Position numbers and translations under genes: made by a program
Notes under the pieces: generated by a model
Database searches by the model: none
Told to the model about the DNA's origin: nothing
What the model saw: only the letters and a program-made list of their open reading frames with translations
Shown here: piece after piece, positions 38,325 through 49,838 of the stretch
Numbering within the stretch: position 1 is the stretch's first letter
How the letters are laid out: each line of letters begins with the position of its first letter
Assembly: GCF_035944375.1 (NCBI RefSeq)
Contig: NZ_DASZBE010000027.1
Length of the DNA stretch: 64,000 bases
Direction: 5' to 3' (one strand)
Source of the DNA: Allobosea sp035944375
Lineage (GTDB): Bacteria; Pseudomonadota; Alphaproteobacteria; Rhizobiales; Beijerinckiaceae

Positions 38325-41056
38325 GGTCTCGCCTCCATCGGTTCGCTGCGGATGCCCTGCCCTGTCGCAGGCGGGACGAACGGCTCGTCTGCGGCCTCGT
38401 CGCCGCTTTCGATTGTCGCCGAAGGGCCATTGAAGACGATCCGGACCGGGATGTCATCGACCAGATGGGTGTCGCCCACCAGCAGGAACAGCGTCATCTC
38501 CGCGCAATGCGCGCGCAGCCGGACGAGCACCTGCTCCGGTTCGGGCGACGTCGCCAGGAAGGCGCCGACATCGAGGATGGCGATCTGCGGTGCCTTGATC
38601 AGGGCCTGCGCCAGCGGCACAGCCAGCTTGAGCCGTGTCGGCAGGAACCGCCCCCTGAGCCCGCAATCGGTGTTGAGGCCGATGCGGTAGAGATCCCCGT
38701 CGAGACCGGCGCGCGCCAGCGCCTTGCGGACGATCGCCGCCACCTTCTTGCGGGCGTCGGCGATGCCGTGGCCGATGCGCCCGAACATCAGATTGTCGCG
38801 CAGGCTCGCGCCCAGCATCACCTTCTCGGGGTCGTAGAAGTCGACATCCACTGCGGCATCGGCCGGGAGATGGCGCTTGAAACTCCCTCGCGCCCGCAGG
38901 ATGCGCTGCTGCAGCCGCTCGTCGAGCAGGTTGAGCCGGTGCTTCGGCTCGATATAGCCCAGGGCCAGTGCGACGAGGTCCCGCTCCGCCACCGCATCGA
39001 GCGGGCTGCGCATGTCGTGCTTCTCGAGCAACGCAGCGAGTTCCGCCAGCCGGTCGAAATCGAGCCCCGATCCGAAGGAGTAGCGTTCGAACAGGGCGTG
39101 GCCGTGCGGCAGGCCGGCGAAGATTTCCGCAACCGTCCCGGCGATCCGCGAACCCACCTCGACCAGTGGCTCGACCAGCGATTCGGCCTTCAGGATCGCA
39201 TGGGCATAGGGTTCGAACAGGAGGGTCTCGTTGGCGAAGCGCGGCCCCATCCGCGCGCCGAAAATCAGATTCTCGGCGATCGTGGCGTTGGCGTTGTAGC
39301 TCGCGGGATCGAAGGGCGTGATCAGTCCGGTCAGCTTGCTGCCCGCCAGTTCCTCCGCCACGGCCCGTCGCGCATCGACGATCTGCGCCTTTGCATCGTC
39401 GCGCAGCGAGGCGGTGACCGTGCCGTCGAGCCCCAGTTCGTAGACGTCTTCGGCGCAGCCGAGCACGTCGAGAACGGCCCTGAGCCGCGCGGCGAGTTCG
39501 GCCTCGTCGGCCACGCCCGCGCCCTCGTAATCGGTCCAGTCGGCCTCGAAGAGCAGCGGCGTGTTGCCGGAGCGGATCGATTCGACGAACCGGCGGTGCT
39601 CGCGCGCCGTCAGCTTGCCATCGGGCCGGACGCTGGGCCGCCTCCGCTTGAGGGGCAGCAGGATGTTGTCCCGGATCGTGCCGGCGATGATCTCGGTCTC
39701 GCTGCCGGCATAGCCGATGAGGTGGCTCGCCCGCTCGACCGACATGCGCGCCAGCGGGGCGGCGTCGATCATCACGCGCCCCGAATAGGACATCGCCTGC
39801 CGCCCGAGGATGCGCCCGAGGACGTCGCGGCCGCCGCCCTGCGGGCCGACGACGGTGACCGCGCCCGGGCGTGCGAGCCGTGCCGAGAGCGGCAGCAGCA
39901 GCGGCTGGCCGCGATTGTCCAGCATCTGGACGCTGTCGAGCCGGATCTCGCCGGTCGCGGGCAGCCGCTCGACGCCGCCCGGCTCGTCGAGCTGGATCGT
40001 GTCGTCCGCGTTGAACTGCGCGATGACCTGCTCGTATTTGATCGTCACGTCGTTGCGCTGCTGGTCCCAGTCGATCAGTTCCTTGATCGGCGGCGGCAGG
40101 TCGCGATAGGCGGCGATGACGGCGACGAGCTGGCCGATGTCGAGCCGCCCCTGCAGGGCGAAGAACCCGCCGATCGCGTAGAAGAAGAACGGCGTGATCT
40201 GGGCGAGCAGGTTGTTGATGAACTTGACCGCGAATTTCCGCTTGTAGAGCGCGTAGCGGATGTCGAAGAGCCGACCGAGCCGGCCCGAAATGTCGGACTG
40301 GACATAGGTGGTCGCGCCATGGGCCTGGATGGTCGGCCCGGCATCGACGATCTCGCCGATCCGCCCTGCGAGCTGGCGGGAGGCGATCTGGCGCTCGCGA
40401 CCCAGCCGCAGTTGCTCGCGCCGCAGGATCGGCACGATGATCGCCTGGGCGAGCACGATCACCAGCGCGATCGAGCCGAGCCAGACGCTCTGCACCATGA
40501 TGAAGGTCAGCGCCGTCAGGGCCTGCGTCAGCAGGAAGACGGGCTGGATGAAGGCGTCGCCGACGAAGCCGCCGATCGGCTCGACCTCGTCCTTGATCAT
40601 GCTGGCGACTTCGGCCGGCTTGACCGCCCGGATCTCCTCGGGCCGGAACCGCATCAACTGGCTGAACAGGTCGTAGCGCATGCGCCGCAGCATCCGCTCG
40701 CCGAGGATGCCCTTGCGGACGTTGATGACGTATTTGAACGCCCCGTTGACCAGGACGAGGAACAGGAAATAGCCGCTCAGCCCGAGCAGGAGGCCGAACT
40801 GGCCGACCTGGAACCCCTCGAAGAGCGTGACGCTTCCCCCGCCGAGGAAGGACGGCAGATGGAGGCCGAAATCCAGCAGGGTCGCGGTGGAATTGCCGTC
40901 CTTGAAGGCATTGCCCTGGATCGCGTCGTTGACGATCCGCTTCGGCACGTCGAACGACGCCCAATAGAACGGGATCGAGGCCAGGATGATGAGCAGGACG
41001 ATGATCTGTTCACCGCGGCTCTTCTCCCAGACATATCGGAAGAGATTGGTCTCCAA
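38321..41056 (-). CDS. ABC exporter-like membrane protein with degenerate nucleotide-binding domain
   Basis: This 911-residue protein is assumed to start at a TTG ('LETNLFRYVWEKSRGEQ', with AAGGA upstream) matching ABC exporter starts. Residues about 18-320 are a type IV-like ABC transmembrane domain. Residues 370-411 align to an NBD start, but Walker A reads GPQGGGRD (no Lys). The Q-loop Gln is absent ('GYAGSETEIIAGTIRDNIL'), the signature reads 'RGRFLPTRLKLAVPLAQAL' and Walker B 'IAILDVGAF' lacks Glu. The 'ATI/SL-x-x-NL-x-FG' motif recurs at 592-600 and 750-759, implying repeated NBD-like segments. Overlaps the CNBD gene by ATGA. Confidence 0.8.
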   Translation of the reverse strand: METNLFRYVWEKSRGEQIIVLLIILASIPFYWASFDVPKRIVNDAIQGNAFKDGNSTATLLDFGLHLPSFLGGGSVTLFEGFQVGQFGLLLGLSGYFLFLVLVNGAFKYVINVRKGILGERMLRRMRYDLFSQLMRFRPEEIRAVKPAEVASMIKDEVEPIGGFVGDAFIQPVFLLTQALTALTFIMVQSVWLGSIALVIVLAQAIIVPILRREQLRLGRERQIASRQLAGRIGEIVDAGPTIQAHGATTYVQSDISGRLGRLFDIRYALYKRKFAVKFINNLLAQITPFFFYAIGGFFALQGRLDIGQLVAVIAAYRDLPPPIKELIDWDQQRNDVTIKYEQVIAQFNADDTIQLDEPGGVERLPATGEIRLDSVQMLDNRGQPLLLPLSARLARPGAVTVVGPQGGGRDVLGRILGRQAMSYSGRVMIDAAPLARMSVERASHLIGYAGSETEIIAGTIRDNILLPLKRRRPSVRPDGKLTAREHRRFVESIRSGNTPLLFEADWTDYEGAGVADEAELAARLRAVLDVLGCAEDVYELGLDGTVTASLRDDAKAQIVDARRAVAEELAGSKLTGLITPFDPASYNANATIAENLIFGARMGPRFANETLLFEPYAHAILKAESLVEPLVEVGSRIAGTVAEIFAGLPHGHALFERYSFGSGLDFDRLAELAALLEKHDMRSPLDAVAERDLVALALGYIEPKHRLNLLDERLQQRILRARGSFKRHLPADAAVDVDFYDPEKVMLGASLRDNLMFGRIGHGIADARKKVAAIVRKALARAGLDGDLYRIGLNTDCGLRGRFLPTRLKLAVPLAQALIKAPQIAILDVGAFLATSPEPEQVLVRLRAHCAEMTLFLLVGDTHLVDDIPVRIVFNGPSATIESGDEAADEPFVPPATGQGIRSEPMEARP

Positions 41057-41361
41057 CGGGTATCCTTGCCGGCGCGACGCACGTGCGCCCGTCTCCTGAC
41101 CTGCGGCCCACATATGTGTGCCAGCTACGCCGCGAGCGCAATCCGATGTCGTCCTGCGATTGCACGACGACTGCACTGCCGGATGGCGGCCTCGCGGGGC
41201 GCATGGTCAACTGCGACCGTTGCGCCCCCGTCATCGGCGCGCGCCAACCTCCGGCGCGATGACGCATCCGCCTGAAAGCCGTTGGCAAAGCGGACCTTTC
41301 CGCGTCTAGTAATATTGTGTCGAGGTGAGGCGGTGTTGGCACGTTCTGGTGAAGGCGGCTG
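41057..41361. other. divergent intergenic region (no gene seen)
   Basis: This 305-base gap separates the ABC-like operon from the oligopeptide transporter cassette. It should hold promoters in both directions. A TAATAT (41310) precedes the plus-strand ATG, but no convincing -35 element pairs with it. I saw no gene or RNA. Confidence 0.5.
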
Positions 41362-43238
<1,877 letters not shown>

Positions 43239-43239
<1 letters not shown>

Positions 43240-45209
43240 TGAGTCCGTCCCGTCCGACGCGTCGCGGCGCCCTGCTGACCGGCGCCGCCGCCCTCGCCGC
43301 CAGCGGACTGCCGCGTCTCGCCGCCGCAGCGCCCGTGCGTCCGGCCCAGTTGATCGACAGCCCCGCTCTGGCCGAGCGCGTCGCCGCCGGCACGCTGCCG
43401 CCGGTGGATCAGCGGGTCCCGCTCGCGCCACGCATCGTCGACGTCTCCGGCCCGGACCGCGTGCCGGGGCGCCACGGCGGCACCATGCGCATGCTGATGG
43501 GCGACCAGCGCGACATCCGCATGATGACGCTCTACGGCTATACGCGGCTCGTCGGCTATGACGAGAATCTCGACATCGCCCCGGACGTTCTCGAGAGCTA
43601 CGACATCGCGGACGGGCGCATCTTCACGCTGCGGCTGCGGCCCGGTCATCGCTGGTCCAATGGCGCGCCCTTCACGGCGGAGGATTTCCGCTACTGGTGG
43701 GATCACGTCGCCAACAACCGCCGCCTCTCCCCGGGCGGCCTGCCGCAAGCCTTGCTGGCGGGCGGTGAGCCTCCGGTCTTCGAGGTCCTGAGCGAGACGG
43801 AAGTCCGCTACAGCTGGGCGAAGCCGAACCCGATCTTCCTGCCGGCGCTCGCCGGCGCGCAGCCGACCTACATCTTCATGCCCTCCGGCTATCTGAAGCA
43901 GTTCCATGTCGACTTTGCCGATCCGGTAACGCTGCGCTCGCGCGTCCGGCAGGCCCGCGTGCGTGACTGGGGCGCGCTGCACGAGCGCCTGTCCAGGACT
44001 TACCGGCCCGAGAACCCGGACCTGCCCACGCTCGATCCCTGGCGCAACACGACACCGCTGCCGGCCGAGCAGTTCAGCTTCGAGCGCAACCCTTATTTCC
44101 ACCGGATCGACCAGAACGGCCGGCAATTGCCCTATGTCGACGAGGTGACCCTGACGGTGGGCACCCATTCGCTGGTGCCGGCCAAGACGGCAGCCGGCGA
44201 GGCCGACCTCCAGGCGCGCTATCTGCGCTTCGACAACTACACCTTCCTCAAGGACGCCTCGAAGCGGATGAACTTCGACGTGCGGCTCTGGAAGCGGGCC
44301 GAGGGCTCCTATTTCGCCCTGATGCCGAACCTGAACGCCATCGACCCGGTCTGGCGCGATCTCAACCGGGACCTGCGCTACCGCAAGGCGCTCTCGGTCG
44401 CGATCAACCGCAAGGACATCAACCAGGTCATCTTCTTCGGCCTCGCCAAGGAGAGCGGCAACACAGCCCTGCCCGAGAGCCCGCTCTACGACCCGGCCTA
44501 TGCGAAGATGTGGATGCAGCACGATCCGGCTCTGGCGGAGCGGCTTCTGGACGAAGCCGGCTTGTCGAAACGCGCCGCCGACGGCATCCGCCTGCTGCCG
44601 GACGGGCGCCGGCTCGAATTCACCATCGAGACCGCTGGCGAGAGCACCGAGGAGACCGACATCCTCGACCTCATCAAGCAGGATTTCTACGCCGTCGGCA
44701 TCAAGATCTACCCGCGCTCGACCCAGCGCGACGTGTTCCGCCGGCGGATCGTTGCGGGCCAGACCGTGATGTCGGCCTGGGCCGGCATGGACAACGGCCT
44801 GGTCGCGGCGGATATGGAGCCCGACGCCATGGCGCCGACGAGCTCGGCCCAGTTCAACTGGCCGCGCTGGGGCCAGTATCTCGAAACCGGCGGACGCGAG
44901 GGCGAGGCGCCGGATCTGCCGGAAGCGCAGGAGCTGGTCTCGCTCTATGGGAAGTGGCGCAGCAGCGCGACGCGCGAGGAGCGCCGACGGATCTGGAAGC
45001 GCATGCTCGAGATCAACGCCGAGCAGCTTTTCGCCATCGGCGTCGTCAACAGCACGCTGCAGCCGGTCGTGGTCTCGCGCAGCCTGAAGAACGTTCCCCA
45101 GAAGGGGCTTTACAGCTTCGAGCCCGGCGCCTTCTTCGGCCGCTACATGCCCGACACCTTCTGGTTCGACACGGCCGCGACGGCCGCTCTCGAAAAGGCC
45201 GGGGGCTGA
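43239..45209 (+). CDS. oligopeptide-type (family 5) solute-binding protein
   Basis: This 656-residue protein has a Tat-type leader 'RPTRRGALLTGAAALAASGLPRLAAA' and a family 5 extracellular binding domain with 'LRPGHRWSNGAPFTAEDFRYWWDHV', 'RYRKALSVAINRKDINQVIF', 'AERLLDEAGL'. It captures a peptide-like or oligosaccharide-like ligand in the periplasm. It is longer than DppA (about 535 residues). Its ATG overlaps the upstream stop by one base. Family 5 proteins also bind glycopeptides or nickel, so the ligand is not known. Confidence 0.93.
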
Positions 45210-45211
45210 CC

Positions 45212-46213
45212 GTGCTGCTGAAATACATCCTCAAGCGCATCCTGGTGATGATCCCGACGCTGCTGGTGACCAGCGCGCTGATCTTCACCGTCATCAACCT
45301 GCCGGAGGGCGACTATTTCGAGACCCTGGCCGCCGAGATGCAGGCGCAAGGGGAGAAAGCCGATCTCTCCCGCATCGAATTTCTCAAGCAGGAATACGGT
45401 TTCGACCGGCCGGTGATCGAGCGCTATTTCTGGTGGGTCACGGGGCTCCTCCAGGGCGATATGGGCTACTCCTTCGAGTATCAGCGCCCGGTCCGCGAGG
45501 TGGTCGGGGACCGGCTCTTGCTGACGATGATCGTCTCCTTCGTGACGATCATCTTCACCTGGGTCGTCGCCTTCCCGATCGGCATCTATTCGGCGACGCA
45601 CCAGTACAGCTGGGGCGATTACGGGCTCACCTTCGTCGGCCTGATCGGGCTCGCCGTGCCGCATTTCCTTCTGGCGCTGGTGTTCATGTATTTCGCCAAT
45701 GTCTGGTTCGGCACCTCGATCGGTGGCCTCGTCGACCCGCAATATCTGAATCAGCCGATGAGCTGGGCCAAGGCGGCCTCCGTGCTCGAGCATCTCTGGA
45801 TCCCGGTCATCATCATCGGCGCCGGCGGCACGGCCGGCATGATCCGCGCCGTGCGCGCCAACCTGCTCGACGAGCTGCAGAAGCAGTACTACGTCACCGC
45901 CCGCGCCAAGGGGCTGCCGCCCGGCAAGGCGCTGCGCAAATACCCGCTGCGCATGTCCCTGAACTTCTTCGTCTCCGACATCGGCGACATCCTGCCCTCG
46001 ATTGTCTCCGGCGCCGAGATCGTCGCCATCGTGCTCTCGCTGCAGACGACCGGTCCGCTGCTGATCCGCGCCCTGCAGAGCCAGGACATGTATCTCGCCG
46101 GCTCCTTCCTGATGTTCCTCTCCTTCCTGACCGTGATCGGCGTGCTGATCTCGGACATCGCGCTCGCGATCCTCGATCCGCGCATCCGGCTGCAGGGTGA
46201 GGCGACCAAGTGA
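45212..46213 (+). CDS. oligopeptide ABC transporter permease (DppB-like)
   Basis: This 333-residue protein starts at a GTG two bases after the preceding stop. 'MLLKYILKRILVMIPTLLVTSALIFTVINLPEGD' is the standard N-terminal helix of DppB-type permeases. It has about six membrane helices and the cytoplasmic EAA loop 'TARAKGLPPGKALRKYPLR' contacting the ATPase. It pairs with the second permease immediately downstream. Confidence 0.93.
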   Translation: MLLKYILKRILVMIPTLLVTSALIFTVINLPEGDYFETLAAEMQAQGEKADLSRIEFLKQEYGFDRPVIERYFWWVTGLLQGDMGYSFEYQRPVREVVGDRLLLTMIVSFVTIIFTWVVAFPIGIYSATHQYSWGDYGLTFVGLIGLAVPHFLLALVFMYFANVWFGTSIGGLVDPQYLNQPMSWAKAASVLEHLWIPVIIIGAGGTAGMIRAVRANLLDELQKQYYVTARAKGLPPGKALRKYPLRMSLNFFVSDIGDILPSIVSGAEIVAIVLSLQTTGPLLIRALQSQDMYLAGSFLMFLSFLTVIGVLISDIALAILDPRIRLQGEATK

Positions 46214-47412
46214 GCCAGGCCGCGACCCCGACCCTGCCGACCAACGCGCTGCCGCCCGATGGCGCGCCGCTGCCCCACACCGCCTCGACGGCGCCCTTCG
46301 AGCCCAATGCCGTCGAGGTGATGACGCCCGAACAGGAGCGCGTCTATCTCGCCTCGCAATGGCAGCTGATGTGGTGGAAGTTCCGCCGCCACAAGCTCGC
46401 GGTCATCTCCGGCGTCGTCATTCTCGTGATCTATGCGATGGCGATCTTCGCCGAGTTCCTGGCGCCCTATCACTACAGCACACGCAATACCGACTTCATC
46501 CGCGCGCCACGGCAGGAGGTGCACCTCTTCCACGAGGGTCGTTTCCTCGGCCCCTTCGTCTATCCCTATACCCAGCGCCTCAACATGGAGAACCTGAAGC
46601 GCGAATACGACGTCGATCGGACCCGCCCGCAGCCGCTGCGCTTCTTCTGCCGCGGCGAGGAGTACCGCTTCTGGAACCTCGTGCCGGGCAATCTCCATTT
46701 CGTCTGCCCGCCCGAGGGCGGCACGCTGTTTCTGCTCGGCTCCGATCGCCTCGGCCGGGACATGCTCTCGCGCATCCTCTATGGCGGGCGCATCTCGCTC
46801 TCGATCGGACTGCTCGGCGTCTTCGTCTCCTTCGTGCTGGGCGTCATCATCGGCGGCATCGCCGGCTACTATGGCGGCAAGGTCGATCTCGTCGTCCAGC
46901 GCCTGATCGAGATCGTCCAATCGCTGCCGCATATCCCGCTCTGGCTGGCGCTGGCGGCGATCATGCCGCCCTCCTGGAGCCCGGTCCTGGTCTATTTCGG
47001 CATCACCGTGATCCTCGGACTGATGGACTGGACCGGGCTGGCGCGCGCCGTGCGCTCGAAACTGCTCTCCCTGCGCGAGGAGGATTACGTCGTCGCCGCC
47101 CAGCTGATGGGCGCCAAGCCGGCGCGGATCATCGGCCTGCATCTGGTGCCGGGCTTCATGAGCCATCTCATCGCCTCGGCGACGATCACCATCCCCAAGA
47201 CCATCCTCGGCGAGACGGCGTTGAGCTTCCTGGGGCTTGGCCTGCGTCCGCCGATCACCAGCTGGGGCGTGATGCTCAACGAGGCACAGAACATCAATGT
47301 CGTGGCGCTCTATCCCTGGCTGCTCTATCCGGTCGTGCCGGTGATCCTGATCATCCTCGCCTTCAACTTCCTCGGCGACGGCCTGCGCGACGCGGCCGAT
47401 CCCTATCGCTGA
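46210..47412 (+). CDS. oligopeptide ABC transporter permease (DppC-like)
   Basis: This 400-residue protein starts at a GTG overlapping the previous stop (GTGA). A long cytoplasmic arm (about 60 residues) precedes the first membrane helix, and a large periplasmic insert (about residues 95-175) follows it, longer than in DppC (about 300 residues total). The EAA loop region is 'AAQLMGAKPARIIGLHLVP' and the C-terminus has 'LSFLGLGLRPPITSWGVML'. It is the second channel subunit of the importer. The extra periplasmic insert is unusual. Confidence 0.92.
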   Translation: MSQAATPTLPTNALPPDGAPLPHTASTAPFEPNAVEVMTPEQERVYLASQWQLMWWKFRRHKLAVISGVVILVIYAMAIFAEFLAPYHYSTRNTDFIRAPRQEVHLFHEGRFLGPFVYPYTQRLNMENLKREYDVDRTRPQPLRFFCRGEEYRFWNLVPGNLHFVCPPEGGTLFLLGSDRLGRDMLSRILYGGRISLSIGLLGVFVSFVLGVIIGGIAGYYGGKVDLVVQRLIEIVQSLPHIPLWLALAAIMPPSWSPVLVYFGITVILGLMDWTGLARAVRSKLLSLREEDYVVAAQLMGAKPARIIGLHLVPGFMSHLIASATITIPKTILGETALSFLGLGLRPPITSWGVMLNEAQNINVVALYPWLLYPVVPVILIILAFNFLGDGLRDAADPYR

Positions 47413-47445
47413 CCCCTCTGCCAGCCCGTCCGACGCGAAGACCCG

Positions 47446-48585
47446 GTGCGCATCGCCTTTCACACCCCGCTCAACGCCTATGACGACGGCCGGATTTCGG
47501 GCGACCGCCGCATGGCGAGGCAACTCGTCGCGGTGCTGGAAGGCCTCGGCCACACGGTCACGCCCGGCATCGGCGCGCGCGACTTCATGCCGACGCCCGA
47601 GCCCGAGCGGCTTGCCGCCCATGAGGCCGCCGCCCTGCGGCGGGCGGACGAACTGCTCTCGCAGTGGCGCGCCGACGGTGTCGCGCCGGAGCTGTGGTTC
47701 ACCTATCACAACTACTACAAGGCGCCCGACCTGCTCGGCCCGCGGATCAGCGCGCGCCTCGGCATTCCCTACGTGGTGGCCGAGGCGAGCGATGCGCAGC
47801 GGCGCGCCAGCGGAGACTGGGCCCGGCACACGGCGATCGTCCGCGACGGTCTCTCGGCCGCCGCCCTGCATCTCTATTTCACCGATCGCGACCGGCAGGG
47901 TCTGGAGCCCTGGCGCACGCCTCACACCGCGCTCGTCGAGCTGCCGCCCTTCATCGCCTTCGACCGCGAGCCGCCGCTACGGGCGGGCGGCGGCGCCGTG
48001 CCCCGGCTGGTCACGGTCGCGATGATGCGCGAAGGCACCAAGGAGAACAGCTATCGCCGGCTCGCCCGCGCGCTGCATCATCTGGGGAGCCGGCCCTGGA
48101 GCCTGACGATCATGGGCGACGGCCGCAGGCGACCCGAGATCGAACAGGCCTTCTCGGGCCTGCCCGAGGGGCGCATCGCTTGGCATGGCGCCGTCGCGCA
48201 TGACCGCGTGGTCGCCGAACTCGCCGGCCACGATCTCTTCATCTGGCCCGGCCTGCGCGAGGCCTATGGGCTGGTCTATCTGGAGGCACAGGCGGTCGGT
48301 CTGCCGATCGTCGCCTTCGACAGCGGCGGAGTCTCGGCGACGGTGCGCGACGGGCAGACCGCCCTGCTCGTCCCGGAGGGCGACGAGGCGGCCCTGGCCG
48401 GGGCGCTGCAGAGGCTGATCGACGATCCCGACCGTCGCGCAACCATGGGCGCGGCCGCGCGTCGCTTTGCGCTGACCGAACGGACCCCTGCCGCCGCCGC
48501 TTCCATCCTGGAGACGGCACTGGCCACGGCGCTCGCCAACCATGCCGCCCGCCAGCGCGCGGGCGCCGAGGGCACCGCGCCATGA
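47446..48585 (+). CDS. GT4-like glycosyltransferase
   Basis: This 379-residue protein begins at GTG (VRIAFHTPLNAYDDGRISGDRR), 33 bases after the permease. The N-terminal half has 'LWFTYHNYYKAPDLLGPRISARLGIPYVVAEASDAQRR', and the C-terminal half 'LTIMGDGRRRPEIEQAF', 'HDLFIWPGLREAYGLVYLEAQAVGLPIVAFDSGGVSATV' (EX7E-type). It should transfer a sugar. It overlaps the next gene by four bases. Its coupling to a peptide importer suggests a cell-surface glycan function or simple linkage. Confidence 0.87.
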   Translation: MRIAFHTPLNAYDDGRISGDRRMARQLVAVLEGLGHTVTPGIGARDFMPTPEPERLAAHEAAALRRADELLSQWRADGVAPELWFTYHNYYKAPDLLGPRISARLGIPYVVAEASDAQRRASGDWARHTAIVRDGLSAAALHLYFTDRDRQGLEPWRTPHTALVELPPFIAFDREPPLRAGGGAVPRLVTVAMMREGTKENSYRRLARALHHLGSRPWSLTIMGDGRRRPEIEQAFSGLPEGRIAWHGAVAHDRVVAELAGHDLFIWPGLREAYGLVYLEAQAVGLPIVAFDSGGVSATVRDGQTALLVPEGDEAALAGALQRLIDDPDRRATMGAAARRFALTERTPAAAASILETALATALANHAARQRAGAEGTAP

Positions 48586-49352
48586 CGCTGGAGGCGACGG
48601 ACGCACTCTGGCTCCCGCTCGCGGCGGAGCTCGAGCGCTGGAGCGCTGCCGGCCGGGAGGTCGTGCTCTGGTGGCGGGACGACGACGCGATCGCCGCCAG
48701 CCCGGCCCTCGACCGCCTGTCGGACCTGTCCCGGCGCTACGGGCTGCCCGTCCTGCTCGCGGTCATCCCGATGCTGGCGGAGCCGTCGCTGGCGGCAGCG
48801 CTCCGGCAGATGCCGTCCCTGCTGCCCTGCCAGCACGGCTGCTGGCACCGCAACCACGCATCGGCCGGTGGCAAGAAGGCCGAATTCGGCGCCGACAGGG
48901 CGGCTGCCGACATTCGCCGCGAGCTGGTCGAAGCCAGGACGCGTCTCGCCGATCTGCTCGGCCCTGCCCTCCTGCCCGTCTTCGTGCCGCCCTGGAACCG
49001 GATCGACCCCGCCCACGCCGCCCTGCTGCCGGACATCGGCTTTCGCGGCCTCTCCTGCTTCCGCGGCTACCGCCTGGGGGCGGACGGTGGACCGACCCTC
49101 GTCAACACGGCGCTCGACATCATGGACTGGCGCGCGCGCATCGGGCGCCCGCCGACGGACCTGGTCGACGAAGCCTGCCGCCTGCTGACCGCGCTGCGCG
49201 GCGGGTCGGACGACCGGGCCTCCTTCGGCCTGCTGCTCCATCACCGCGACCATGACGAGACCGCCTGGGCGTTTCTCGAAGGCTTCCTGGCACGCATGAC
49301 CGCCCATCCCGCGGTCGCGAACGGCGACCCGCGCCGGCTGTTTGGGCTGTAG
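48582..49352 (+). CDS. polysaccharide deacetylase-like protein
   Basis: This 256-residue protein has an N-terminal 'VVLWWRDDDAIAASPALDRLS' (acidic DDD, as in the catalytic Asp and metal site of CE4 enzymes), 'CQHGCWHRNHAS' (a histidine motif equivalent to the metal-binding HxxxH) and 'PVFVPPWNRID'. The sequence is shorter and more divergent than typical CE4 deacetylases. A deacetylase acting on N-acetylated sugars fits its neighbour, a glycosyltransferase. No signal peptide is evident, so it may act on a cytosolic glycan intermediate. The start overlaps the GT stop. Confidence 0.8.
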   Translation: MTLEATDALWLPLAAELERWSAAGREVVLWWRDDDAIAASPALDRLSDLSRRYGLPVLLAVIPMLAEPSLAAALRQMPSLLPCQHGCWHRNHASAGGKKAEFGADRAAADIRRELVEARTRLADLLGPALLPVFVPPWNRIDPAHAALLPDIGFRGLSCFRGYRLGADGGPTLVNTALDIMDWRARIGRPPTDLVDEACRLLTALRGGSDDRASFGLLLHHRDHDETAWAFLEGFLARMTAHPAVANGDPRRLFGL

Positions 49353-49419
49353 CGTTCCCTTAGGTCCGCCCAGCGGTTAAACTCAGGGAACCGAATCGAT
49401 CTCGGAGCGTTGGTCGCCC

Positions 49420-49704
49420 ATGAAAAAGTCGATCGCCGTCCTCGCCCTCGCCACCAGCCTCGCAGCCTGCAGCAGCCCGCCCCGCCCCCCCGTTGGGGAA
49501 ATGCCCCGGGCCACCCCGACCAAGCGCATCGCCATCGTCGGCTCCGAGGTCGTCCTGCCGGACGGCTCGCGCTCGACCATGGACGCCTCGGGCGGGTTTG
49601 TTCTGCCGAATGGCGAGCGTGTCAGGCGCGATGGCCGCGGCGCTCTGGTGCTGCCGAACGGCAATCGCTGCCTGCCCGACGGAACGGGCTACGTCTGCCC
49701 CTGA
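49420..49704 (+). CDS. small lipoprotein with VLPNG-type repeats
   Basis: This 94-residue protein has a lipoprotein leader 'MKKSIAVLALATSLAACSS' (lipobox LAAC, Cys17) and a mature part with a repeating 'VVLPDGSR', 'FVLPNGERVRRDGRG', 'LVLPNGNRCLPDG' pattern, probably a small beta-structured protein. GGAG lies near the ATG. It sits between glycan genes. The exact role is unknown; the three VLP(N/D)G units are the notable feature. Confidence 0.7.
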   Translation: MKKSIAVLALATSLAACSSPPRPPVGEMPRATPTKRIAIVGSEVVLPDGSRSTMDASGGFVLPNGERVRRDGRGALVLPNGNRCLPDGTGYVCP

Positions 49705-49838
49705 CCGTCCTCATGCCCGATCGGCACCGATGGGCTTGGAGCGGCGTGAGGCACGCGCTATAAAAGCCGCTCGTAATCTCAGGTGCGTTCGTCCTCGGCA
49801 CGAGGTCGTCTGACCTATCTGCGGGGGGCGACGCGGAT

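Noticed and set aside
38318..41275. Very long frame (985 codons) on the plus strand opposite the ABC-like gene
   Set aside because: It is antisense to a protein with a typical ABC membrane domain and overlapping operon structure; its Arg/Asp/Leu-rich product matches nothing.
45889..47925. Long minus-strand frame (678 codons) across the DppC-like permease and GT genes
   Set aside because: It spans two real genes on the other strand and has no recognisable domain.
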